Source: Agrocybe praecox
Lineage: Eukaryota; Basidiomycota; Agaricomycetes; Agaricales; Agrocybaceae
Direction: 5' to 3'
NCBI GenBank assembly: GCA_964017145.1
Contig: OZ024852.1
Coordinates: 2,171,945 to 2,235,944 of the forward strand
Length of the DNA: 64,000 nucleotides
Within the stretch, counting starts at the first letter, position 1. Each line of letters starts with the position of its first letter. The notes below the pieces were generated by a model, which was given only the letters and a program-made list of their open reading frames with translations, had not been told where the DNA came from and did no database searches. Positions 53,145-64,000 of this stretch are shown here, piece by piece. A program made the position numbers and the translations under genes.

Positions 53145-56100
53145 ATGTCCAATTACGCCAACGGCCTCTCCGTGCAGGCCACTCCCACTCGCGACAGGGA
53201 TCGCCTTCCATTTCCTCATTCCTCTCAGCCATCTCCAGCTCCTTCTCTGCGACAGACCAGCTCCTCGTCTGCTTCAGCCTCTCTCACAAACCTCAATTCT
53301 GCTTCAACTACCACCTCCTCGTCATCGACACAGGTTCCTCCTCAGACAGTCACCGTAGACTCGCTCCTCAAGCAATTTGCCTCTTTTGCAGATCCCCACG
53401 CAGCGGCGTTGGACCAGGCGGTTGCAGATCGCAATGTTCTCTCTGCTCAGAATTCACAGCTCTGGAAGCTTATAGAAAAGCAGCGCACCGGTTACAATCA
53501 AATATTGAAGGAGCTTGAGCGGATCAGGGGGGAGCGGGATAGTTACAAGGGTAAACTGGCTGCCCTTGCCGCCAATGGCCCAAATGGTATTCTAGATACT
53601 CGACAGAAAACCACAAGCGAGCGAGGCTCCAGGCCAAGCTTGGATACAACTTCCAGTCACGCGAGTGTATCCTCGACATCACCAGTCCAGACAAGGCAGC
53701 CCATCGCCCGCCATAATTCAGATAACAGTAAGTCGAGCAGAATCTTGCATGTTCTATTAGTATCGCTCATTCTTGTTAAGCGACCCCAAAATCGCTCAAT
53801 TATCCTCCCAATCTTCAATCATCTCGCTCTTTTGACCCGACGTCTGACCGAGCAATTGATAACAATCCAACTTATCCTACCACGACAGCGAGAACATCTA
53901 GTCCATTACCATTACCCCCTACCTCAACACCTTCAAATAGGCCCAAGCCAGCTCCCTCGCCTTTAGTCGTTCCGACTCGTTCGGACACCCTCCCTGCTAC
54001 TGATTCTCCATCTACCTCTGTTCCAAGGCAACCTTTGACTGGAGAAATAAATGGCGTACCAAATGGTCATGCAGCGAATGGCTATGCTACCCGACCTCTT
54101 ATCCAACCGCGAAAGTCCAGCGTCGCTGACAGCATCAGCAGCATTGTTACTACTGGAAGCAGCATGTCATCAATCTCATCTCCTGCAAACTCGATTCCTC
54201 CGAACTTCAACCAACAGATATTCGGAAACAATTCTGTTACCCAGCAATCTATATCAGGAGGGTTTAACGCAACCCAAGTCGTGGACAATGCGATAGGGCG
54301 TCAGAGACAAATGAATGCATCGATATCTTCTATGTCAAGTACTCACCTTCCGCCAATGTCTGCTGCATATAGCCATCCTGTAGCCAGTCCACAACCCACT
54401 CCAATGAGCGCACAAATGCTGACCCCGACAGCGGACAATCGTCCCCATATGCTTTCACGTGACTCCCGTATATCTCTGCCCGACGAAGCTAAACAATACA
54501 TGATGAGCATGTCTGATTCACCAGTACCAAGCCCACGAACAGAGAGCTTTTCTCCCAGATCCAAATTAGCTACTACTGTATTCCCGCCACCTTCTGATAG
54601 CCTGAAGGAAAGTGGACGAGAGAGCGAATTTTTAGACATGGAAGAAGAGTCAGATGAAGAGTCAGAAGCAGACGAACAGGCAGATCATACGGCGGGTGCG
54701 AGCAATCCAAGTGCGTATTATTGTTCTTTTACTGTTTTAAGGCGCTACCTTCTGACTTTTGTTAACAATTAAAAAGTCTTCGATGGCTTCAAGACGGATA
54801 AACTTGTTCCCAGCTCAGACCCCAAAGACAATAGTCCCAAAGACCAATCTGGCCAAAAGTTGTTCCCTCCTGAATTTCCGAACAATTACAGTTCATCCCA
54901 ATCTAATTCTTCTTCCCGGGAAGATGTCGATGTCATGCAAGGAAAGAAAAAGGAAACATCACGTGTTGGTGCTGAAGAATTTCCGCTTCCACCGCCATCA
55001 AGCATCTTCCTTCAGCGCCAACAGGCATTAGCAGCGCAAGAAGCCCAAACACAATTGTACGCCCAAAGCCTTCAACGATCGGGCGCGCTGCAACCACAGC
55101 AACCGCCGTCAGCCCTAGTATTGTCGCCTTCTAAACAACCGCAAGCAATACCGGATCAACAACAGCAAAGCTCTATGTCTGGCGCTCAAGCTCAACAGAC
55201 TTCCCATGAATCGCATGCTTCAATGACGGCGGATAACGGACAACCCGCCCCGCAGCAACAACAGTCTGCGTTCCGCTCAGATCCTATCCCTCAACGCGAA
55301 CAAGAAACTATAACGAATATTTCAAAATTCCGAGAACTTCCCTTACTGTCCTCTGACCTCCCACATACCAATATAACGGTTTCGCACTCGTTCGTGCGGC
55401 CAAACGACCGGGGCAAAGAAGTTCTTTCCTTCATCGTGTTCGTCAACCCCGGAAATGGGAAAGAAGGATGGAAGGTGGAGAAAATGTATTCCGACGTCCT
55501 GGGTTTGGACCAACGTGTCCGCAATAGCGTTGGCAAAGGAGTAGGGAAGAAGATAGCTAATTTGCCTGAAGGGAAACTTTGGAAGGATCATGCGCCAGCA
55601 AAGGTCGATCAGCGAAAGGTGAGTCTTGAGTTGTTTCAAACAACCTCACATCTAAAGTTCATTATCATTAATCTTCCCGCCTTGTACTCGGTTTATAGGC
55701 TGTGCTTGAGAATTACCTACAGACCCTGATACAACTTCCGGTCAAAAATAATGACGAGGTCATCGCGTTCTTCACATCGGACATTGTTCGAGAACAGAAG
55801 GTGCCCGTCATGCAGGCTGGACACAAGGAAGGTTACCTCACTAAACGTGGAAAGAACTTTGGAGGATGGAAGACACGGTTCTTCGTCCTTCAAGGACCTG
55901 TCCTGGAATACTACGATTGCGTAAGTGTATTCATAAATTTCGTCTGTGCGCATGTTTCACTTACATGGATGGATATAGCGTGGAGGTGCTCATCTTGGTT
56001 CAATCACTATCACTGGAGCCCAGATTGCTCGTCAGCATCGGACCGAACGGCCTCCTGCCAGCGATGACGAAAAGGAATACAGGCATGCATTCTTAATTGT

Positions 56101-58374
56101 CGAAGCGAAGAAAGGCCCAGGAGGGAACCATCCACGACATGTACTCTGTGCAGAAAGTGATGAGGACCGCGACAGTTGGGTGGAAATGTTAGTCAGATAC
56201 TATACCGGAACATACAGCGAAGATCTGGTGTTCAATCCAACCTCGGGATTAACGTCCGTGCAAAGCAACTCTGTTGCCGCATCTTCCCAGGTATCCGCTG
56301 GAGTAGGGCAACCTCGATCTAGTACGAGTTCGGCTGACATGTCCTCCACCTCCACACCTCGCAAGTCCGGTCCTCGAGGCATGTCCCGCGATGAGCCTTC
56401 CAGGGTCTCTACTATGCCCATTTCACTTTTGCCCCCTGATGCCAATAACAGTAAACTCTTCCAACCGGTACCGATTTCAGAAGATTACATCCGTTCTTCT
56501 AGTCCATCCCGTTCCATAGATCCTTCGCCCATTGATAGACGAGGTCCTTCTGCAGCTGGGGGAGTTGATATTCAGAAACGGACCCTTGATTCTTCCAACC
56601 TAGGCTTACCCTCCAGCCTTCCGGATCCGTCGCCGTTGTCATCAAGCCAGTCTTTCCAAAACGACCCGCCGCCCTCCGCCCAGCGCGCTAACTCTGAATT
56701 GGGTCACTACCCTGACCTGCAAGACAACCGTTCAAATCATGGGCCACAGAAAGGCCAACGACAGCCTTCACCCGAACAGCACAGAACACGAGATGATACC
56801 CGCACGAAATCTTTCTACCCCACCTTGAGCAGTGTTAGCTCGTCAGCGCCTTCTGAACGAGCACCTTCTCCCGAAAAGCCCGACAGCAGTAAAGTTAAGA
56901 TCTCAGGTCCTATGGATGGTCAAATCTTGCCGTCTGGCTTTAAATTTGGGAAAGAAACGCCTCCTTCAAACTCTGCCTCATCTGCGAATGACAGGAGAGA
57001 AAAGGCCAAATCTCGTTCATTCTGGGGCTTCGGTAAAGGTAAGCATCAAGTTCTAGACTAATAACGAAAGGCTTGATTGACTGATAATGTAAAACAATGT
57101 AAAAACAGGTGGTGATAAATCACATCCCCATGCAGCGTATCCGCCCAGAGCTGTCTTTGGCGTCCCGCTAGAAGAGGCGCTCGACGTTGCTCAGATATGC
57201 AACCTGCCTGCAATAGTGTTCCGTTCGATACAGTATTTGGAAGCCAAAAAGGCGGACCAGGAAGAGGGTATCTACAGGCTCAGTGGCAGTTCCGCCGTGA
57301 TCAAGAGTCTGAAAGATAGGTTTAACAATGGTGAGCGTCTTTTGCTTTAGACCACTTCCAGAAAAGCCCAGCTGACAATTATATAGAGGGGGATGTGGAT
57401 TTACTATCTTCTGATGAATACTGGGATCCTCACGCCATTGCTGGACTTCTGAAAGGCTTTCTTCGGGAGTTGCCTAACAGCATTCTTACTCGCGAGTTGC
57501 ATCTGAGGTTTCTCTCTGTAATTGGTATGTGATTCCCCTACAGTACACGTACTGAACTCGCCTGATTTTAATGCTCTCATGATAGATTTCGTCGACCCCC
57601 AAGAAAGAATCAAGGAACTTTCCCAGTTGATTGCCGCTTTACCTCTTGCCAACTACACCTTGCTTCGGGCATTAACAGCGCATCTGATTCTGATTGTTCA
57701 AAATTCCAACGTGAACAAGATGACGATGCGAAATGTTGGGATTGTGTTCAGCCCGACGTTGGGGATACCTGCTGGGGTGTTCAGTCTGATGTTGGGAGAG
57801 TTCAATCGGGTATTCAACGTGGAGAACAATGACACGGATGGGGACAACGCAGAAGAGAGCGAAAGTGCGCAACCGGATTCGTCTGAACCACTCCGACGGA
57901 ATAGTCGACAATACTCTGATGCAGCTGCAGATCAAGTCCTCGGATTATCTGGGCGCACGCTTACCGGTATGTCTCCATTTTACGCGGACTGTATGTGATC
58001 TCCGTTTTCTAAAACCTAGGATTTATGTAGCATCTGCAGAAGAGGCGCAGTCTGATGGCGATGATTTTTCTCTTCAAGATGATAGCGGGACAGAAACTAC
58101 GGAAGGAGAAGTAACCGTGGGATCGTCGTCGTCGTCTAGCCCCGTCTCGACACTCGACAATCACGACTCCAATGCAAACAACAGCAACACGCCGAATACA
58201 CCTACCGGGAAAACGTCAAAAGCCTCAACAACGGCCTCGAATAGAGGTCTAAATGTGACGGTTACACATTCTGACCGCGGACACCGACATAGTCGAATGA
58301 TGGGTCTCCCATTATCACCACGGCCAGCCCAGCATTCACCGTCGCGACAAGAGTCCCCTGCTCCTAACGAATGA
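53145..58374 (+). CDS. BEM3: PX-PH-RhoGAP protein, Bem3-like
   Basis: About ten exons. Long Ser/Pro-rich N-terminus from MSNYANGLSVQATPTRDRDR with a short coiled coil (LWKLIEKQRTGYNQILKELE). PX domain about 55370-55790 (ITVSHSFVRPNDRGKEVLSF, YSDVLGLDQRVRNSV, AVLENYLQTLIQLP). PH domain about 55815-56200 (GHKEGYLTKRGKNFGGWKTR, FFVLQGPVLEYYD, DEDRDSWVEMLVRY). RhoGAP domain about 57130-57830: FGVPLEEALDVAQ, EEGIYRLSGSSAVIKSL with the catalytic arginine finger in GIYRLSGS, LLKGFLRELPNSIL, NVNKMTMRNVGIVFSPTLGI. Domain order matches fungal Bem3, a GTPase-activating protein for Cdc42 in polarity, acting at membranes. The Ser-rich tail ends PSRQESPAPNE. Low-complexity linkers make the coding sequence unusually long; exon limits in 53728-54035 are approximate. 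Confidence 0.92.
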
Positions 58375-58794
58375 ACATTATTATGACTCTGTACTTTTTT
58401 TTTTCTTGCCCTCTCTTGTATCACTTTTTTTTTTTTTTTTGCATCGAGGTATCATCGCACAGGTACTTTCGTTAAATTCATATCTCTTTTCCTACCTACT
58501 TTTTTCTTTTATATACCACATCTTGATACCATGAATCCTTGTGCGTGTATGTGTGTGTGTGATTTTGTCTGCATGTAATTATGATTTCTGCACTACATAT
58601 TATGAGTAAAGTAACGTCGATCAGAAGAAAGAAAAACAAACGACCAGTGTGTTGTGATGTCGATGAGCAGCGACAATATTTCATTTGATGAGCTGTCGTT
58701 GATTTGACAGACGTTTCAACGATGTGCAGAATCCATAAGCGGCTTCGGACAAGGGTTTACTCTTGACCAACAACGCCCACGCACGCTAGCTGTT

Positions 58795-59707
58795 ATGGGG
58801 TTCAAACAAGCTGCTATTCTTGCCCCCGTCTCTTTCTTCCTTGGTAAGTTGCGTGTGGGGATTATTAGCATTGTATCATTCAATATTAGACTTTTCTTGA
58901 AGGGTGTATTGATGTGACGAAACAAATTCATGTTTTTTTCTTTCTTTCTTTCCTTGTCGGCTATGCATTAACTACCTAACTGAATATCCCACTTCCAGGT
59001 GTTCTCTTTATCTGCTTCAACGTGGATCACCGATTGTTATGGGGAGAAATCACTGAAGACAGTATTACCGACGGGCTCCAGTTCTATACGACCTTTTTCA
59101 ATGCTCCGCCAGCCATAAAGGTCCGTCTGCTGTTCCTTCTCTTCGGTGTGGACGTTCTAGAACCTCTCTCTCTATGCTAGGCATTACTCCATGGCATGGT
59201 GGGTGTCGGACTCATCGGGCTGCTCTCGAAGTTGCACAAGTGGGACGAGAGCGCGGTGTTCTTTGACGGTAGCAGTTTAGGTACGCACTGACGATGTCAT
59301 TTGTCTCTGACGTGTGTGTTCTTAACTTGTGTTTCGTGCGCGCAGCTACGTACGTGTTAAGCATTATTGTGTACCTCACCGTCATCATCAACTCGCTCCG
59401 CACCGTCGTGGACCCTCTCAAGGATGAGACGCGGGAAGACCAGGTCATGGCGATGCGTGTCCTCGCAGCGGGCAACGTCATCGTCATGGCGTGCCTTGGA
59501 CTGATTCTTTTCCTCCAGGTAAATACAAAGGCTTCTTTCGTTTCTCTTTTATGGCGCGACTAATAAAACGCGCATCATCCCTCCCACACGCACACGTAGG
59601 CCGGACAAGAATGGGCTCGCCGCACCGAGGCAAAAGCGATTGCCGAATGGGAGGCTAATGAGCGCAAGAAGGCCACAGAAGTGACGGCAGACAAAAAGGA
59701 CCAATGA
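58795..59707 (+). CDS. SHR3: SHR3, ER chaperone for amino-acid permeases
   Basis: Five exons: 58795-58843, 58999-59120, 59181-59280, 59346-59518, 59600-59707. MGFKQAAILAPVSFFLGVLF, ICFNVDHRLLWGE, FYTTFFNAPPAIKALLHGMV, LLSKLHKWDESAVFFDGSSL, TYVLSIIVYLTVIINSLRTV, MRVLAAGNVIVMACLGLILF and LQAGQEWARR are all family hallmarks. Four hydrophobic membrane segments precede a short charged cytosolic tail (ERKKATEVTADKKDQ). SHR3 keeps amino-acid permeases from aggregating in the ER so they can be packed into COPII vesicles. Normal length (about 183 residues). TGA stop, showing that TGA is a normal stop codon in this genome. Confidence 0.95.
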
Positions 59708-62033
59708 GGGAAACGTAGATGAAGGTGAAGATAAAATGAAGTCCATAATATTGTATGTACTAGTTTTCATAAATCTATCATATCATTTCATATTGCTCAT
59801 CCCCAAAACTTTGCCACTGCACTTAGGCCGCTACGCTACCGACTCGGACATGGTCGTTTCATTCATTTACCTACCTATCTATATACTACCATTTTAATAA
59901 TATGTCAGGACACATTTGTTTAAAATCGGAAATTTCCCTTGGAGGCGGCGGGGAAAGTTACGGGCTTTTGCTTCTCTTCTTGATGGTGGACCAACTGGAC
60001 CGTTGGGTTCTGATGGAAAGCAGGGGAAACATACGTACGTGGAAGGTCTAGCAGAGCCTAGCCAGACTGGTGGTTCGATGTACCTCCCCTCACGAGAGAC
60101 GTGAGAGAGAGATGGGATCTACCTTGGGTCTCCTTGCTTCTCCCGCGAATTTGGTCTCTCCCTCCCAGACTCCAACTCTCCCTCACTGTAAGTATTCTTT
60201 CAACCGACTTTGCAACGATGACATGAGTCTGAACATAACGGTTCCTGATCAGAAAAACATGTAACGTTATGTACGTCGATCACCAAAAACATACCATTTG
60301 TTTTCTTCTGGGAATGTTCGATTCACCACTAATCATATTCCAAATACAACACGGTATGCCATGTACACACAGACACATATTTATGTATGCACTGCGATAC
60401 CTACCAACGTCGATTTGACGTATTTTTGACTTGACTTGGCTGGGCCTGCGACCAACTTGAGCTGCGGCTCAGCTCCATTGTTTTGAAATTCATTACTCTC
60501 GTTGTAACATTATTCTTTTACTTGGCTTTACATAACATATCATTATCATTACGGTGGAATACGAAGTGGCTTCCGCGCGCAAGTCAGTAACCCAGGTACT
60601 CACCAAATTGCAAATACTCATTCGTACTCATGTACGCATAAGTAGTATTTCTCACGGACCTGACCTTGCCTGACTCCTCCACAGTAGATGACCAGAGATG
60701 TGGGATTTTTCGAAGCATCGTTACTCTGCCTGACTCCGAGTACTTCACTACTAGTCCTGAGCCCGTCCATGGAACACACCACCCCAACATGTTCGTGAGT
60801 ACTGGTCTTCTTCGCGGTAAAGTGTACTTTGATAGTACCTATTGATGCTCAGGCTGTAACTAGTAACTCCCCGCAGCTGTGGGTTAATAGTAAATGAAGG
60901 AATCCTTCCATACATCCCACAGAGTCACAATGTCCATATGTACCGTGGTGTCCCAGAGCCGTCGCTGGCCGCCGCTCCACGAACACGGTAGGCCTAGCTA
61001 GAGTAGTAGCCCTGCCGCAGTGGTGCGCAAGACCCCCAAACTTACCCACGTACCAGGCTTCCTTTTCTTTTTTTCCTTTTCTTTTCCAGTTTTCAAATTT
61101 TCTTTCCTTCCACGCAGAACTGCTTACTAAGAACTTGAAAGGGCTCCTGGATCTTAATAGGCAGGCTGCGCTGCCAGTCAATCAGAGCTTCGGGTCGTAA
61201 GTAAGACTAGCACCTCACTTACTTGCAAGTTATTCTAGGACGCACCCTCGGCCTGGCACTATGATTAAGGTGTACACCCGGACTGTGATCATTGAGATTC
61301 CGAGGTCGCTTGTTCGGAATAGCGCACTCACTCAACTCGGTGTAACTGGCTAAAATACTCAGAGATACATCTTATGTACGTACGTACATAGGCTATCGTC
61401 ATCATCAATCTCATCATGATCATTCTAGTTAATTTCCAGCGCGTGCGTGCCGCGAGCGTGCATGTTCGTTTTCGCTCCCTCGTTCGCTTGCACAAGTGTG
61501 AGTTGTTGGTTGCCACCGCCGCCTTCGACTGTGCTAATAGTACCATAGTCTATTGTGATCAGTACGCACATCACATGGAATTTTGCAAAGAAGAATGATT
61601 CAGTAGTACTAGCACTACGCGAACAAGCGCAACTCTGATACACATACATACCCACCAAGGTGATACCCACCCGCGAAATCCAATATGAACGATGAACGAT
61701 GGCATGGAAGGCGCCGCTGCAAAGATGTCATCATTTTAAAATTTTCACTGGCATCATCATCAACATCGTCCATCAGAGGATCATGCTCTGTGCTTGTTAC
61801 TTGATGGTCACTCTCCGAGTCCGAACTTCTTCTCGACTTGAAGTTTGAACGTGCGTCTGTGAGGGTTTCGGATAACCACCATTATATAAAGAACTGAGTT
61901 GAGACTAGCTAAGGTAGTATATGTGTACTTATGAGAGTTGTATGAGAGTCTTGAAGTGTTTAAAGTCAATATGTTCATATTTTATTTCATTTTTGATCGA
62001 TGCGTGTGGCCACTGTTCGCATGAAGCTTTTAG
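59708..62033. other. Intergenic DNA, no gene recognised
   Basis: No frame longer than about 110 codons has protein-like composition or motifs. Low-complexity patches (ACGTACGTAC near 61380, CTTTTCTTTT near 61065). No tRNA-like fold was convincing. It may hold 5' flanking DNA of a gene beyond the window. Confidence 0.55.
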
Positions 62034-62315
62034 GAGTTGAAGGTTGACGTTGCAAGTTTTTGGGCCTTTGACAGATCTACTTACTTACTTGAAGCTTTCC
62101 ATGACCGTCTTCGAAATCAGTTTTTCACGGGCGCGAGGCGAATAAGCAATGTTTATATTTTTGTTGTTTTTATGAGTTGACGTTGCAAGTCCGAGTCTTT
62201 GACAGATCTACTTACTTACTTACTTACCTACCTACCTACCCTTGACCGTTTTCGAAATCAGTTCTTCTAGCACAGGCGCGAAGCGAGGCGAATAAGCGGT
62301 GTATGTTTTTGTTTT
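62034..62315 (+). repeat. Two tandem copies of a ~140-bp unit with ACTT microsatellite
   Basis: GAGTTGA...GACGTTGCAAG, CTTTGACAGATCTACTTACT, then CGAAATCAGTT, GGCGCGA and GCGAATAAGC occur in the same order at about 62034-62173 and 62174-62315. The second copy has an expanded ACTT/ACCT run. Confidence 0.8.
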
Positions 62316-63232
62316 TATTTTCGTTGGAGTCCTATTTTTGGTCACTCCAGGTCGCATCTCACTATGTTCGAAGGATCACCAGTTAACCTTCTAAAAAAAA
62401 ACAAGGCATGGAGTTGACTCATGATGGTCGTACATCCCTCCTGTCCGAAGCCCGAGACTCGTATATAGCAAAACAGCAAACCCCAACTAACTCCCACACC
62501 CATTCTATTAGGGTAATGCTTCGGATAACGTTGGTTGACGATAGACAACGATAGACATGTCAGATCATGATGTCGTGCACCACTGGACTCGCTATAGCCT
62601 GCAGTGCATGTAAGGATGCATGTAAGTATGTTAAGTATACTCCGCCGATCATCGCCAACGCCTTCCACGCTGACCGGTCGTTCGGTAGTTCCCCAGAGTG
62701 AAAATCCACTCAACTCCTCCTCCAATCCATCCATTCCATCCGAGTTCATCTATATATACAAAAAAAGAGAAGCAAAGGTAAAGTACGATATGATGAGATC
62801 AACGGTCTGTCAGGATCATAAATAGGTAGAGTTTTTTTTTTTACGCACTCAGCGGCACTGGAGTGAGGAGGAGCGACCAAGTTCTAGCCTTTCCTGGTTA
62901 AGGTTTGTCTTCTTTTAAAAAATTTCATGCGCAGTGCGCCGTGCGTCCCGAGTTCAAGTCCGTGGGCCAGGCCAGAGCAAGGCCAGAGCAAACAAGGAGG
63001 GACGGATAGACGGATCTTTAACCTTTAAGCTTTATCGTTTTTTTCTCGGTAGCAGTCTTAGTAGCGGTAGCAGTATGAGTATGAACAATAACAAAAACAA
63101 CAGTGGCGCACCAGAAAAATTTGAATGTTCATTTTAAAATACACTAGTAATCAGACAACAGAAGGAACTTCTTGCTATCTAAAATGACAGCGACTCCAGT
63201 GTCCAGTGTCATTCCGTGTGCGCGAACAAGTC
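62316..63232. other. Intergenic DNA, no gene recognised
   Basis: No supported coding frame or RNA gene. A T-run at 62833 and a short GGCCAGAGCAA duplication near 62971-62990 are the only local features noted. Confidence 0.5.
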
Positions 63233-64000
63233 AAGACCAAGTATTCGAAAAGTAAGAAAAGGTTGACTTTGACCTTTGACCGTTGACTTGAGAAGAAGAA
63301 TGTACATGCCATAGTGATATCAGTGCCAGTGCGCGTGCGCGTGCGAATCGAAAAAACAAGAAGAAAAAAGGTCAAGCTTGACTTTGAAGTTTGACTTTTG
63401 GATCGAGAAGAAGGACGTGTATGCAGGCATGATGATATCATATCATATCATATCACACACCATAACGTACGCGTACCGTCTCGTCTCGTCTCGTTTTTGA
63501 ACTTCGATGCACGCGTTGGCGTTGTCGTTGGCGTTGTCGTGTTGTCCCTAGGAAAGAAGTAGAGACACTGGCAGAGGCAGAGGCTGACATAGGCAGAACG
63601 TTGAACGTTTGAACGACAGACTCGGAGGACAAATCGACGATCGACGATTATCACCCATCGATATCCCCTAGCACAAGGGAATTCAAGCGGATCCGACACG
63701 ATACCGAAGAGAACTTGAGAGAACTTGGAGCCCCACGGATCCGATTAATAGAGTAGTCGTCGAAAAACGAGAAAGGTTTTAACCTTTGACTTGAGAAGAA
63801 GAAGAAGCCATGGTGATATCATATCGATATTATATGTACACATAGCAGCCATATTATGCCCATGTCACACGATCGAAAATTCGAAAGAAAAAAACAAGAA
63901 GAACAAAGGTCAAATCACATCATATCATATCACACAGCATACGTACGCGTACCGTCTCGTCTCGTCTCGTTTTTGAACTTCGATGCACACGTTGTTGTTG
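63233..64000 (+). repeat. Repeated block array at the window edge
   Basis: A block holding CATATCATATCACACA, CGTACGCGTACCGTCTCGTC and TTTTTGAACTTCGATGCAC occurs at about 63433-63520 and again at about 63914-64000, cut by the window end. Between them GAGAAGAAG...GTGATATCA units recur (63286, 63400, 63787). Contains ATATC and CTCGT microsatellites. Confidence 0.8.

Noticed and set aside
61240..61330. Possible tRNA-like sequence with a short GC stem
   Set aside because: No B-box (GGTTCGAATCC-like) and no consistent cloverleaf could be drawn.
62930..62985. GAGTTCAAGTCC resembling a tRNA T-loop
   Set aside because: The matching D-arm, anticodon arm and acceptor stem are missing.
62034..64000. 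CRISPR-like regular repeats
   Set aside because: Only two or three imperfect units with unequal spacing in eukaryotic intergenic DNA; no cas genes.

Overview
The window looks like nuclear DNA of a mushroom-forming basidiomycete (Agaricomycetes). The host genes carry many short GT-AG introns of about 45-70 bp, the single-copy genes are typical fungal ones (MAK16, SUR2, CAF40, SHR3, a Bem3-like RhoGAP), and the transposon families (KDZ with a CxC2 cluster, Tnp2/CACTA-like, Ty1/copia, Ty3/gypsy, DDE_1/pogo-like, RNase H-bearing LINEs) are those that crowd agaricomycete genomes. All exon joins were inferred by eye.

Left part, about 1-39,600: a nested graveyard of mobile elements. A LINE in two opposite-facing pieces (1-1957) is split by a complete DNA transposon (1960-6388) with 26-bp inverted repeats and a TA duplication. 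That transposon encodes, in one spliced frame, a Ulp1-type cysteine protease followed by a DDE_1 transposase. A second LINE ORF1 piece (7362-8112) abuts a minus-strand copia remnant (copia-1, 8113-13256). A Tnp2-like fragment (13570-14613) separates it from a plus-strand copy of the same copia family (copia-2, 15112-21258). Both copia copies are riddled with non-autonomous inverted-repeat elements of at least two kinds. Next come a KDZ transposase (about 21960-30512), split by a young LTR-bearing copia of another family (copia-3, 24620-29833), then a multi-exon gene resembling one often seen with such transposons (32260-35391, split by another small element), then a 5'-truncated gypsy element (36021-38505).

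Right part, about 39,678-59,707: a compact island of eight intact genes. In order: an MCUR1/FMP32-like mitochondrial coiled-coil protein (-), MAK16 (+), sphinganine C4-hydroxylase SUR2 (-), CCR4-NOT subunit CAF40 (-), an ADF-H/coiled-coil/PH protein (-), a DUF1295 membrane reductase-like protein (+), an Fe-S type L-serine dehydratase (-), a Bem3-like PX-PH-RhoGAP (+) and SHR3 (+); counting SHR3 there are nine. They do not form an obvious pathway; three gene pairs share short divergent promoters. The last 4.3 kb (59,708-64,000) shows no gene I can support, only low-complexity DNA and local repeats.

Most striking: the Ulp1-DDE_1 transposon whose removal restores the LINE reading frame; a small-element family whose 7-bp target duplications are proven by matching empty sites in the sister copia copy; one internal module shared by elements with different termini; and premature stops in nearly all elements that sit at Arg, Gln or Trp codons, as expected from C-to-T decay.
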